DNA from: DASUPK01 sp963774305
GTDB taxonomy: Bacteria; Actinomycetota; Thermoleophilia; Solirubrobacterales; 70-9
DNA: 64,000 nucleotides
Reading direction: 5' to 3'
Assembly: GCA_963774305.1 (NCBI GenBank)
Contig: CAVZEM010000004.1
Location: 62,001-126,000, forward strand
The notes beneath the pieces are model-generated. The model was not told the origin of the DNA, ran no database searches, and saw only the letters and a list, made by a program, of their open reading frames with translations. Positions 47,971 through 55,953 of the stretch are shown here, piece by piece; within the stretch, counting starts at the first letter, position 1, and each line of letters starts with the position of its first letter. The position numbers and the translations under genes were made by a program.

Positions 47971-49602
47971 CTAGCGGCCGCGGCGGTGCAGCACGAGGAC
48001 GGCGATGTCGTCCCGGGGCTCGCCGCCGTGCCGCTGAATCGCCCCCTGGGCGAGTTGCTCGGCGATCTCGTCGGCGCTCTTGCCGACGGCCTTGCTGAGC
48101 TCGTTGGCGAGCCACTCGGGGTCATCCCGCTTGCTGCGGTCGCGGACGTCGAGCATGCCATCCGTGTAGAGGATCAGCGAGTCCCCGACGGCGAGGGTGG
48201 CGTCCGTGTCGGCGATCACTGGGGAGGGGAGGGCGCCGAGGAGAGTCCCGGGCTCGCCCACCGAATCCACCCGGCCATCCTTTCGGAGGATCAGCGGGAG
48301 TGGGTGGCCGCCCAGCGCGATGGTGAGCCGTGCGGTGCCGCGGCCGTTGGAGGGCGCCTGTATGCGCGCCAGGGCGGCGGTGCAGAAACGCAGGTCGGCG
48401 TGTTCCGAGGTGATCGAATCGTGCAGCGTCTGGAGGACCTGGCTGGGGGTGCTGTCCGGCGAGGACGCCGTGCGCACCGTGTACCTGGCGAGAGCGGTCA
48501 GCGAGGCGGCCTCCGGGCCCTTGCCGCAGACGTCGCCGATCACCGCCGTCCAGGTCCCCGAGCCGCTCCGGAAGACGTCGTAGAAGTCGCCACCCACCTC
48601 ATAGGCCTCGCCGGCGGCCAGGAAGCGCGAGGAGGCCTCGAAGCCCTTGATCTCGGGCAGGGACCGCGGCAGCAGGTTGTGCTGGAGGACCGAGGCGATG
48701 TGGGCCTGTTGCTCGTGCAGGCGGGCGTTGTCGAGCGCCAAAGCGGCCCGGTCGGCGAGACGCTTGGCCGTACGGCGGGCGGTCTCGTCGAACGCGTTCG
48801 CCGGGCGCATGATCCACAGGGTCAATGCTCCGAGTACATGGCCGCGGGCGCCCAGCGGGAGAACGATGCACGACTTGAAGCGGTGCCTGCGCAGCATCTC
48901 CCGCTCGTTCTCACGGGTGGTGATGCGGTCGATTTCCTTGTCGGAGAGCTGATCCAGGTACATCGTCCGGCCCGTGCGGATCACCTCTGCGACCGGATGC
49001 GGACCGTGCGGGTCAATCGGGGAGTCGGCCCGGAGCTTCACGAAGATGTCCGCGACTTCGGTGTTCCGGCCCTCGGCGGCCATGCGCTGGATTGATCCGT
49101 CGGCCATCGCCATGTCGACCATCGCGACGTCGCCCAGCCCGGTGATCGCGAGTTCGGCGAGGTGCCGGGCGCGCTGTCGCTGATCCAGGGCGTCCTCCAT
49201 CAGGGCCCCGGCCTCCGCGAGCAGCTCCGACGCGGCCTGCTCACGATTCAGATTGGCGCGCAGGCTCGCCACCCAGAGGCCGGCGAGGGCGCCGGCAAAG
49301 TCGGTGGCCAGCCCGACCAGGCGCTGGCCTCCGTCGATGCCCTGGTTCCAGAGGATCGAGAGAAGCGCGAGGACGAGGCAGAACGCTGCGACCACCGCCG
49401 TCTCCGGAAGGGAGGCGCTCATCGCCGCGATCACCGGAGGGATCGCCAGCAGCCCGATGATCACCACCTGGTTCGAGGCCAGCCCGTCAAGGACCGCGAT
49501 CGCGCTGGCCATCAGCATCGCAATCAGCGCCGGGCCCGATAGCTCCTGAAGGCCTGCAAGAGTGGCGGGCGGGCTGACCAGCTCTCGATCCCTGAGAGGC
49601 AT
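47971..49602 (-). CDS. Membrane-anchored PP2C/SpoIIE-type phosphatase with GAF domain
   Basis: A 543-residue protein, probably regulating a partner-switching (anti-sigma) pathway. Four to five membrane segments lie at about 25-130 (LIAMLMASAIAVLDGL, VIIGLLAIPPVIAAM, TAVVAAFCLVLALLSI), a GAF domain spans about 150-310, and the SpoIIE phosphatase domain contains VGGDFYDVF, AVIGDVCGKGPEAASLTA, LILYTDGMLD and a final DDIAVLVL. These carry the metal-binding Asp residues of RsbU-type enzymes. No anti-sigma or STAS gene is next to it. ATG start, divergent from the DUF202 gene. Confidence 0.9.
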   Translation of the reverse strand: MPLRDRELVSPPATLAGLQELSGPALIAMLMASAIAVLDGLASNQVVIIGLLAIPPVIAAMSASLPETAVVAAFCLVLALLSILWNQGIDGGQRLVGLATDFAGALAGLWVASLRANLNREQAASELLAEAGALMEDALDQRQRARHLAELAITGLGDVAMVDMAMADGSIQRMAAEGRNTEVADIFVKLRADSPIDPHGPHPVAEVIRTGRTMYLDQLSDKEIDRITTRENEREMLRRHRFKSCIVLPLGARGHVLGALTLWIMRPANAFDETARRTAKRLADRAALALDNARLHEQQAHIASVLQHNLLPRSLPEIKGFEASSRFLAAGEAYEVGGDFYDVFRSGSGTWTAVIGDVCGKGPEAASLTALARYTVRTASSPDSTPSQVLQTLHDSITSEHADLRFCTAALARIQAPSNGRGTARLTIALGGHPLPLILRKDGRVDSVGEPGTLLGALPSPVIADTDATLAVGDSLILYTDGMLDVRDRSKRDDPEWLANELSKAVGKSADEIAEQLAQGAIQRHGGEPRDDIAVLVLHRRGR

Positions 49603-49626
49603 GTGTTTAATCGTAAATCGGTAGCG

Positions 49627-50001
49627 ATGGATCCCGAGAAATCAAACCCACCAAGCGAGGGCTGGGACGCCATCCGGCGCACCCGGCTGGCCGCGGAGCG
49701 CACGGAGCTCGCCTGGTGGCGAACGGCCCTGACCTCGATCGCGGTGGCTGTCGGGGTCGGCCGGGTGGTCCCGGAGCTCAGCGGAACCACGACGGAGTGG
49801 CCCTACGTCGTGGTCGGGATCGGCTGGGCGCTCTATTCGGTGGCGCTCTTCGGTTTCGGCTCGATCAGGTCGAGCCGGGTCGAGGGGGCGGTGGACCGAG
49901 GGGAGATGATCCGGAGCTCGCGGACGGAATCACGCTGGTTGATGATCAGCGGTGTGATCCTCTGCCTCGCCACCGTGGGCCTGATCGCGGGTTCGGCCTG
50001 A
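49627..50001 (+). CDS. DUF202 membrane protein
   Basis: A 124-residue protein with the DUF202 signature (RTRLAAERTELAWWRTALTSIAVAVGVGR) and three membrane helices. Family role unknown. The chosen ATG at 49627 gives MDPEKSNPPSEG; a GTG at 49603 is in frame but abuts the divergent phosphatase start. Near the gap, 49603-49626, there are AT-richer bases that may hold promoters in both directions. Confidence 0.85.
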   Translation: MDPEKSNPPSEGWDAIRRTRLAAERTELAWWRTALTSIAVAVGVGRVVPELSGTTTEWPYVVVGIGWALYSVALFGFGSIRSSRVEGAVDRGEMIRSSRTESRWLMISGVILCLATVGLIAGSA

Positions 50002-50050
50002 GGCGCGGCGTGGCCCGATAACGCGCGCACCGTTATGTCAACTTGAGGCG

Positions 50051-50425
50051 ATGGAGATCGAGCTGAGACAGGTACCGCCCGACGATCCCTCGATGCTCCG
50101 GCTCGCCGAGGCGCTCCGGGACGAGGTCGAGGAGCGCGGAGCGCAGGCCGTCGGAATGGGCGCGCTGAGGCTGCTGGTTCCGGGGACGGCGGAGATCAAG
50201 CGGATGTACGTGGTCCCGGAGTACCGGGGCGCCGGCGTCGCCAGGCGAATCCTCGAGGAGCTCGAGAAGCGCGCGCAACAGCACGGCGTTCGGGCGGTCC
50301 GCCTGGACACGAATGCACGCTTGATCGAGGCGAACCGCATGTACAGGGAGGCCGGATACCGCGAGATCTCGGACTACAACTCGAACCCACGGTCCGATCG
50401 CTGGTACGAGAAGGTCCTCGCCTGA
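50051..50425 (+). CDS. GNAT family N-acetyltransferase (short)
   Basis: A 124-residue single-domain GNAT. The acetyl-CoA-binding motif is MYVVPEYRGAGVARRILEELEKRA (R/QxxGxG/A form), preceded by LLVPGTAEIKRMYV and followed by VRLDTNARLIEANRMYREAGYREI. Substrate not recognisable. ATG start; 21 bp before the DUF72 gene. Confidence 0.9.
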   Translation: MEIELRQVPPDDPSMLRLAEALRDEVEERGAQAVGMGALRLLVPGTAEIKRMYVVPEYRGAGVARRILEELEKRAQQHGVRAVRLDTNARLIEANRMYREAGYREISDYNSNPRSDRWYEKVLA

Positions 50426-50446
50426 GTTTCCATAACTCATCTTCCC

Positions 50447-51340
50447 GTGCATTCCATCCACGTAGGCACATCCAGCTGGTCGGATCCCGGCTTCGTCGAG
50501 CACTGGTACCCGAAGGGGCTCACGGCGAAGGACCGTCTCGACTTCTACGCGGAACGGTTCGACGCGGTGGAGCTCAACTCGAGCTTCTACGCGATCCCGG
50601 CGACGTCGACGGTGGAGGGCTGGGCCAGACGGACACGGGAGGGGTTCCTGTTCGACGTCAAGCTGCACCGTCTCCTCTCCCACCACGCGGCCCAGCTCAA
50701 GGAGCTGCCACCCGACCTGCGGGATCAGGCGGAGACGAACGAGCGCGGCCGCGTCCTGCTCGACCGGGCCCTGCTCGACGAGATGGTTCGCCGGACGGCC
50801 GAGGCGATGAAGCCGCTGGCGGACGTCGGCAAGCTCGGCGCATACCTGCTCCAGCTGACGCCGGCGTTCGACCCTCGGGAGAACGACCTCGACGAGCTGG
50901 CGCCGGTGATCGACGGCCTCGCCCCCACCCCGGTCGCGGTCGAGTTTCGCCGACGCAGCTGGGCCTCGCCCAAGCGATTCGAGAAGGTGCTCGATTGGCT
51001 CTCGGCCCACGGCGCGATCTTCGTCTGCGTCGACACCCCGCCCGGCGATCACGTCCCGATCTTCCCGCCGATCGACGCCGTCACCCGCGACTCGCTCGCG
51101 TACATGCGCTGCCACGGCCGCAACACCGAGGGATACCTGCACGGCCGCAGCGTCGCCGAGCGCTTCGACTACGACTATTCGAAGGAGGAGCTGGAGGAGA
51201 TCGCCGGCCGGGCTCGCGCGCTCGACTCCGAGGCCGAGCAGGTGCACGTCATGTTCAACAACAACGCCCGGGAGCTGGCGCCGAAGGCGGCGCGCGCACT
51301 GCGCGGCATCCTGGGCCAGGATCCGGGGCCCGAGCCCTAG
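50447..51340 (+). CDS. DUF72 (YecE-like) protein, copy 2
   Basis: A 297-residue DUF72 protein: IHVGTSSWSDPGFVEHWYPKG, YAERFDAVELNSSFYAIP, FLFDVKLHRLLSHH, LGAYLLQLTPAF, VAVEFRRRSW, AYMRCHGRNTEGY and VMFNNNA. It is more divergent from copy 1 than a recent duplicate would be and has an insertion (about residues 75-110). GTG start. Followed by the structured 291-bp gap before ccdA. Confidence 0.9.
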   Translation: MHSIHVGTSSWSDPGFVEHWYPKGLTAKDRLDFYAERFDAVELNSSFYAIPATSTVEGWARRTREGFLFDVKLHRLLSHHAAQLKELPPDLRDQAETNERGRVLLDRALLDEMVRRTAEAMKPLADVGKLGAYLLQLTPAFDPRENDLDELAPVIDGLAPTPVAVEFRRRSWASPKRFEKVLDWLSAHGAIFVCVDTPPGDHVPIFPPIDAVTRDSLAYMRCHGRNTEGYLHGRSVAERFDYDYSKEELEEIAGRARALDSEAEQVHVMFNNNARELAPKAARALRGILGQDPGPEP

Positions 51341-51341
51341 T

Positions 51342-51485
51342 TCGCGCCGTTGTTTACGCCTCCGCTGGATTCGCCCAACAACAGCGCCAAGAAAGAGCCC
51401 GGCGAGGCGACCCCAGGGGGATGAAGGCCGCCTCGCCGGGTTGGCCAACGATCTGGACGCCTGAAACGGGTGCCGTTGGCCGGGG
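51342..51485. ncRNA. Structured intergenic region with consecutive stem-loops (candidate ncRNA or leader)
   Basis: CCCGGCGAGGCG (51398-51409) pairs perfectly with CGCCTCGCCGGG (51429-51440). Directly after it GGCCAACG (51443-51450) pairs with CGTTGGCC (51474-51481). Upstream GTTGTT (51349-51354) pairs with AACAAC (51377-51382). On the minus strand the first stem is followed by CTCTTTCTT, like a terminator tail, although no minus-strand gene precedes it. I recognise no known riboswitch consensus. It may be a minus-strand small RNA or the ccdA leader. Confidence 0.4.
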
Positions 51486-51631
51486 GATCCGGATGCAGGC
51501 CGAACCTAACGCACGGCCGTAGGCCCGAACATCGGGGTCGACCCGCAAATCCAATCAGTACAAATCACGGTGCTTTCACCTGACGCGTGGGAGTACCTCC
51601 GCCAGGCGTGGCGTCCGCCATCATCACTCCC

Positions 51632-52378
51632 ATGAGCAGCGATCCCGCGGCGGGAATCGGCGTACTCACGGCCCTGGCGGCGGGGGTCATCTCCTTCCTC
51701 TCCCCCTGCGTGCTGCCGCTGGTGCCGGGCTATCTCTCGGCCGTCACCGGAGTGGCGGCGGCGGATCTCGAGAAGGCGGACTGGCGCCGGGTGATCGCCC
51801 CGAGCCTGCTCTTCGTCGCGAGCTTCTCTCTGATCTTCATCCTGCTTGGCCTTGGAGCGACCGGCATCGGCAGCACGCTCAAGGACCACCAGCTGCTCCT
51901 CGAGAAGATCGCCGCCTGGCTGATCATCGCGATGGGCGTCTTGTTCGTCAGCGCCCTCTTCATTCCGCAGCTCAACCGCGAGTGGCATGTCGAGGGACTG
52001 CTGGAACGTGCTGGGACTGGAGGGCCCGTGGTGGCGGGCCTCGCCTTCGGAATCGCCTGGACGCCCTGTATCGGGCCGACGCTCGGTGCCATCCTCAGCG
52101 CCGCCGCTGCCTCCGGCTCTGAGGTCCATGGCGGCCTCCTGCTCGCCGTGTACTCGGCCGGTCTGGCGATTCCCTTCCTGCTGACCTCGGTCGCCTTCGG
52201 CCGGATGACGACGGCGTTCGCCGTCGTCAAGCGCCACTACCCGCTGATCATGGCGATCGGCGGGTTCATCCTGATCGCCTTCGGGGTCGCGATCCTGACC
52301 GGCTGGTTCGACACCTTCAACCGCTGGGCACAGGACCTGCTCGACAGCCTCGGGATCAACTTCTCAGCGAACTACTGA
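51632..52378 (+). CDS. ccdA: Cytochrome c biogenesis / thiol-disulfide transporter CcdA
   Basis: Six-helix membrane protein of 248 residues that moves reducing equivalents from cytoplasmic thioredoxin to extracytoplasmic thiols. The two redox cysteines are in ISFLSPCVLPLVPGYLS (Cys26) and AWTPCIGPTLGAIL (about Cys146). No ResA, ResB or ResC gene is adjacent, so the partner is elsewhere. ATG 51632 is chosen (MSSDPAAGIGVLTAL); GTG 51587 would add 15 residues. The 291-bp upstream gap contains the structured region. Confidence 0.92.
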   Translation: MSSDPAAGIGVLTALAAGVISFLSPCVLPLVPGYLSAVTGVAAADLEKADWRRVIAPSLLFVASFSLIFILLGLGATGIGSTLKDHQLLLEKIAAWLIIAMGVLFVSALFIPQLNREWHVEGLLERAGTGGPVVAGLAFGIAWTPCIGPTLGAILSAAAASGSEVHGGLLLAVYSAGLAIPFLLTSVAFGRMTTAFAVVKRHYPLIMAIGGFILIAFGVAILTGWFDTFNRWAQDLLDSLGINFSANY

Positions 52379-52387
52379 TCCACTGAG

Positions 52388-52405
52388 ACTGGCTAACCAG
52401 CCAGT
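52388..52405. promoter_or_regulatory. Candidate operator upstream of the FMO gene
   Basis: ACTGGCT-AACC-AGCCAGT is a perfect 7-bp inverted repeat with a 4-base spacer, ending 19 bp before the FMO ATG. Its form suits a dimeric repressor such as TetR type. No regulator gene is adjacent, so the binder is unknown. As a hairpin it could also end the ccdA transcript, but no T-run follows. Confidence 0.5.
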
Positions 52406-52424
52406 TCCCTAGACTGCGGTGCGC

Positions 52425-53801
52425 ATGGCCGCCAAGCCAACCACCTGCGTGATCGGCGCCGGCATCAGCGGCCTCACCACGGGCAAGGCCTTCTCCGATT
52501 GGGGCCTCCCCTACAAGTGCTTCGAGGCCAGCGACGACATCGGCGGCAACTGGTACTTCGGCAATCCCAATGGGAGGTCGTCGGCCTACCAGTCGCTCCA
52601 CATCGACACCTCCCGGGACGGTGTCTCCTTCCGCGACATGCCGATGGGCCCCGACGAGTACCCCGACTACCCGCACCACACCCAGATCCTGTCGTACCTC
52701 GATCGCTACGCCGACGCCTTCTCGCTCCGGGACCGGATCCGCTTCGAGACCCCGGTCGACCATGCCGAGCGCAAGCCCGGGGGCGGTTGGTCGATCCGTC
52801 TCGGCGACGGCTCCACCGAGGAGTTCGACTTCCTCGTCGTCGGCAACGGCCACCACTGGGATCCCCGCTTCCCCGACTTTCCCGGCAGCTTCGACGGGGA
52901 GACGATCCACTCCCACCACTACATCGACCCGCAGAACCCACTCGACTTGACCGGCAAGCGCGTGCTGGTCGTCGGGATCGGCAACAGCGCGGTCGACATC
53001 GTCTCCGAGCTCTCCCGGAAGGGCGTCGCCGAGAAGGTCTACCTCTCCACCCGCAGCGGCGCCTGGGTGATGCCCAAGTACTTCATGGGCCGGCCGATGG
53101 ACACGATGGTGAAGGTCAACCCCCGCCTCCCGTTGAAGCTCCAGCGGCGGATGGCGCGCATCCTGCCGCGGCTCGCCTCCGGGCGGATGGAGGACTTCGG
53201 CCTCCCCCACCCCAACCACAACTTCCTCGAGGCCCACCCGACGGTCTCCAGCGAGCTCCTGCTCCGCCTCGGCTCCGGTGATGCGGTGGCGAAGCCGAAC
53301 GTGCAACAGCTGGACGGACGCAGCGTCGTTTTCGAGGACGGCTCCACGGAGGAGATCGACGCGATCGTCTACGCCACGGGCTACAGGATCACCTTCCCCT
53401 TCTTCGACCCGGAGTTCCTCTCGGCGCCGGAGAACCGCTTCCCGCTCTACAAGCGCGTCTTTGTGCCGGGCATCGACGACCTCGCCTTCGTCGGCTTCGC
53501 CCAGACCATCCCGACGCTCTTCCCGTTCGTCGAGCTCCAATCCAAGCTTGTCGCCCGCTACGCAGGCGGCGACTACGCGCTCCCGCCGGTCTCGGAGATG
53601 GAGGAGACGATCCGCCGCGACCAGCAGATCCACTCAGGCAATTACACCGACCGCCCCCGCCACACGATGCAGATCGAGTGGTACACGTACGAGCACGACA
53701 TCTGGACGCGCGAGATCCCGGCGGGACGGGAGCGCGCTGAAAAAGGAATGGCCCCGAGGCTCGCCGGCCGCGTCCTGACTGCGGAGGCCGCAGCTGCCTG
53801 A
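52425..53801 (+). CDS. Flavin-containing monooxygenase (FMO-like)
   Basis: FAD/NADPH monooxygenase of 458 residues. FAD motif CVIGAGISGLTTGK at the N-terminus; FMO/BVMO fingerprint-like FPGSFDGETIHSHHYIDP; NADPH motif VLVVGIGNSAVDIVSEL; and ATGYRITFPFF late in the protein. Likely oxidises N/S centres or ketones; the substrate is unknown. ATG 52425 is used, with GTG 52419 also possible. It is directly coupled to the downstream alpha/beta hydrolase, a pairing also found when a monooxygenase makes an ester that a hydrolase cleaves (inference). Confidence 0.9.
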   Translation: MAAKPTTCVIGAGISGLTTGKAFSDWGLPYKCFEASDDIGGNWYFGNPNGRSSAYQSLHIDTSRDGVSFRDMPMGPDEYPDYPHHTQILSYLDRYADAFSLRDRIRFETPVDHAERKPGGGWSIRLGDGSTEEFDFLVVGNGHHWDPRFPDFPGSFDGETIHSHHYIDPQNPLDLTGKRVLVVGIGNSAVDIVSELSRKGVAEKVYLSTRSGAWVMPKYFMGRPMDTMVKVNPRLPLKLQRRMARILPRLASGRMEDFGLPHPNHNFLEAHPTVSSELLLRLGSGDAVAKPNVQQLDGRSVVFEDGSTEEIDAIVYATGYRITFPFFDPEFLSAPENRFPLYKRVFVPGIDDLAFVGFAQTIPTLFPFVELQSKLVARYAGGDYALPPVSEMEETIRRDQQIHSGNYTDRPRHTMQIEWYTYEHDIWTREIPAGRERAEKGMAPRLAGRVLTAEAAAA

Positions 53802-54765
53802 GCGCACCGACGCCTCCTTCCCGAGCCAAGGGGAGACCTGCGCCGGCTGGCACCTGACCGGCGAGGGCGATGACTTCTCGGGCGATCGCGGAAAGCCGTG
53901 CGTCGTCATGGCCCACGGCATCGCCGGGACACGTGACTCCTCGCTGCTGCCAGTTGCCGAGGCCCTCGCGGAGGCCGGCCTCGACGTCTTGCTGTTCGAC
54001 TACCGCTGCTTTGGTGACTCGACCGGCGAGCCGCGGCAGCTCGCATGGCCGCCCCGCCACCGGGAGGACTACCGCGCGGCGGTGGAGTTCGCCCGCCGCC
54101 TCGACGGCGTCGATCCGGAGCGCATCGTGCTCTGGGGGACGTCCTGGTCGGGCGGCCACGTGGTCTACGTCGCCGCGGATGACCCGAGGATTGCGGCGCT
54201 GGTCTGTCAGACGCCCGACCTGGATGGCCTGAGGACGCTGCGGGAGATCGCCAGGTATGCCGACTGGGGCCAGCTGGCCCGCGTGACCTGGGAGGGCATC
54301 AAGGACCTCGCCGGCGCGGCTCGCGGACGCCCGCCGCACATGATCCCGGTGGTCGCTCCGCCGGGCGAGATTGCCGCCATGGGCAGCGGCGACGCCGAGT
54401 CGGGCTACCAGTCGATCGCCGGCCCCGCCTGGCGCAACGAGCTCTCGGCTCGCGCGGTGCTGGCGGAGAACCTCAACCGGCCGATAACGAAGATCGACCA
54501 AGTGAGCTGCCCGATCCTCGTCCAGATCGCCGACCGGGACACCATCGCTCCCCCCCCGGGCGCCCGGGCCGCGGCCTGGCGAGCGAAGGGCAGGGTCGAG
54601 GTGCGCGAGTACCCCTGCCTTCATTTCGACATCTACCTCGGCGAATGGCGCGAGCGCTCGATTGCCGACCAGCTGCATTTCCTGCGGCACCACCTCGGAG
54701 CCACCTCCGACGCCAAGGGCACCGGCCGCTTCTCCAAGCGCGAGCCCGCGGCGGCTGCCGACTGA
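53794..54765 (+). CDS. Alpha/beta hydrolase with probable CTG start
   Basis: Full-length alpha/beta hydrolase: CVVMAHGIAGTRDSSLLP, VLLFDYRCFGDSTGEPRQL, nucleophile elbow LWGTSWSGGHVV, acid in ILVQIADRDTIAPP and a His in CLHFDIYLG. The N-terminal part (PERTDASFPSQGETCAGWHLTGEG as separate segments) is clearly coding but lies upstream of the first ordinary start codon (ATG 53908). Between the in-frame stop at 53776 and 53908 only CTG codons (53779, 53794) are available. CTG 53794 gives an overlap with the FMO stop and is preferred. The last 15 residues are low complexity. Confidence 0.8.
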   Translation: MPERTDASFPSQGETCAGWHLTGEGDDFSGDRGKPCVVMAHGIAGTRDSSLLPVAEALAEAGLDVLLFDYRCFGDSTGEPRQLAWPPRHREDYRAAVEFARRLDGVDPERIVLWGTSWSGGHVVYVAADDPRIAALVCQTPDLDGLRTLREIARYADWGQLARVTWEGIKDLAGAARGRPPHMIPVVAPPGEIAAMGSGDAESGYQSIAGPAWRNELSARAVLAENLNRPITKIDQVSCPILVQIADRDTIAPPPGARAAAWRAKGRVEVREYPCLHFDIYLGEWRERSIADQLHFLRHHLGATSDAKGTGRFSKREPAAAAD

Positions 54766-54788
54766 GGGCGCCCTCTACCCTCTGAGGC

Positions 54789-55547
54789 GTGATCAGCGAC
54801 GTCTCAGAGCAGGAGTTCCAGACCAAGGTCGTCGAGCGCTCCAAGCAGGTCCCGGTCGTGGTCGACTTCTGGGCCGAGTGGTGCGGCCCGTGCCGGACGC
54901 TCGGCCCCGCGATCGAGGACGCCGTCCGGAAGCGGAACGGCGAGATCGAGTTGGCGAAGGTCGACACCGATCGGAATCCGAATATCGCGATGAAGTACGA
55001 GATCGCCAGCATCCCTGCCGTCAAGGCCTTCAAGGACGGCAAGGTCGTCTCCGAGTTCATCGGCGCCATACCGCCCGCCCGGATCGAGGCGTTCCTGAAC
55101 GAACTCGTCCCGTCCGAGGCCGACCGGCTGGTCGAGGCCGGAGACGAGGAATCGCTGTGCAAGGTCCTGGAGGTCGACCCGCGGAACGCCCACGCGGCGA
55201 TCGGCCTCGGCCGGATCCTGCTTGGCCGCGGAGAGGCCGAGCAGGCGCTGGAGCTCCTCAGGTCCTTCCCGCACGACTTCATCGCCGATGGTCTCGCGGC
55301 TCGCGCAGAGCTGTCTGCGTCCGCGAACGGATCCGGCGCCGACGAGCTCCAGAGGGCCTTTGCGGCCTGGGACGATGGGAATCCCGGGGACGCGCTCGAG
55401 CAGCTGCAGAGCGTCCTGAGCGCCGAGCAGGAGCCGGATCGCAAGGATCAGCTGCGCCGCGTGATGGTGGCGATCTTCACCGAGCTGGGGCCGGACCACC
55501 CGCTCGCCCGTGAGCATCGCCGCCGCCTGGCCGCGGCCCTGAACTAG
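54789..55547 (+). CDS. Thioredoxin-TPR protein (CnoX/YbbN-like)
   Basis: The N-terminal thioredoxin domain (about 1-110) has WCGPC at 31-35, with VVDFWAEWCGPC and IASIPAVKAFKDGKVV including the cis-Pro. The C-terminal 140 residues form TPR-like helical hairpins (NAHAAIGLGRILLGRGEAEQALELL and GNPGDALEQLQSVLSA). CnoX/YbbN proteins act as redox-sensitive chaperones that hand substrates to DnaK or GroEL. GTG start. Convergent with a small minus-strand gene; the gap contains repeat copy 2. Confidence 0.9.
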   Translation: MISDVSEQEFQTKVVERSKQVPVVVDFWAEWCGPCRTLGPAIEDAVRKRNGEIELAKVDTDRNPNIAMKYEIASIPAVKAFKDGKVVSEFIGAIPPARIEAFLNELVPSEADRLVEAGDEESLCKVLEVDPRNAHAAIGLGRILLGRGEAEQALELLRSFPHDFIADGLAARAELSASANGSGADELQRAFAAWDDGNPGDALEQLQSVLSAEQEPDRKDQLRRVMVAIFTELGPDHPLAREHRRRLAAALN

Positions 55548-55564
55548 CGCTTCACGGCTTCGCC

Positions 55565-55600
55565 ATAAACGGCGGCCACAAAAACCGCCGCCGGATCTAC
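55565..55600. repeat. 36-bp hairpin repeat, copy 2
   Basis: CGGCGGC (55570-55576) pairs with GCCGCCG (55587-55593) with a 10-base loop CACAAAAACC. 32 of 36 bases match copy 1 at 20978-21013. It lies in the convergent gap after the thioredoxin-TPR gene, and its last bases enter the end of the minus-strand gene. Confidence 0.75.
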
Positions 55601-55896
55601 GCCGGCGGCTCCGCCGCCGGCGGTCCGCTCGGGACGGCGACCTCGATCGGGATTCCCAGGGCCTCGGCCTCCTCGATTCCCTCGCCCTCCTGATCGCGGG
55701 AGCAGATGATCCGGAAGGCGCCGGTGCCGAGTTCGGGGTCGGGAACGATCGGCAGGCCGCGGATCTCGTCCCAGCCCAGGCGCTCGACCTCGAACGGGTT
55801 CATGCGCACCTCGCTGGCCGGGAACGGGCAGTTCGAGTTGTGCTGATCGATCGCCCGCGAGATCGCCTCGAGATTCTTTGCCTCAGCGTTCGTCAC
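55597..55896 (-). CDS. Small hypothetical protein
   Basis: A 99-residue protein starting MTNAEAKNLEAISRAIDQHN. It contains CPFPASEVRMNPFEVERLGWDEIRGLPIV and EGIEEAEALGIPIEVAVPSGPPA, with an Ala/Pro tail. I recognise no family; the fold may be a small alpha/beta domain. GTG 55896 was chosen because longer versions of the frame run antisense through dinB. Divergent from dinB, 57 bp apart. Confidence 0.6.
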   Translation of the reverse strand: MTNAEAKNLEAISRAIDQHNSNCPFPASEVRMNPFEVERLGWDEIRGLPIVPDPELGTGAFRIICSRDQEGEGIEEAEALGIPIEVAVPSGPPAAEPPA

Positions 55897-55953
55897 CGCC
55901 GCCCAAAATAGCGCCCTCCGTCTAGGAGCGGGCGTAATCTCATTCGGTCGCAG

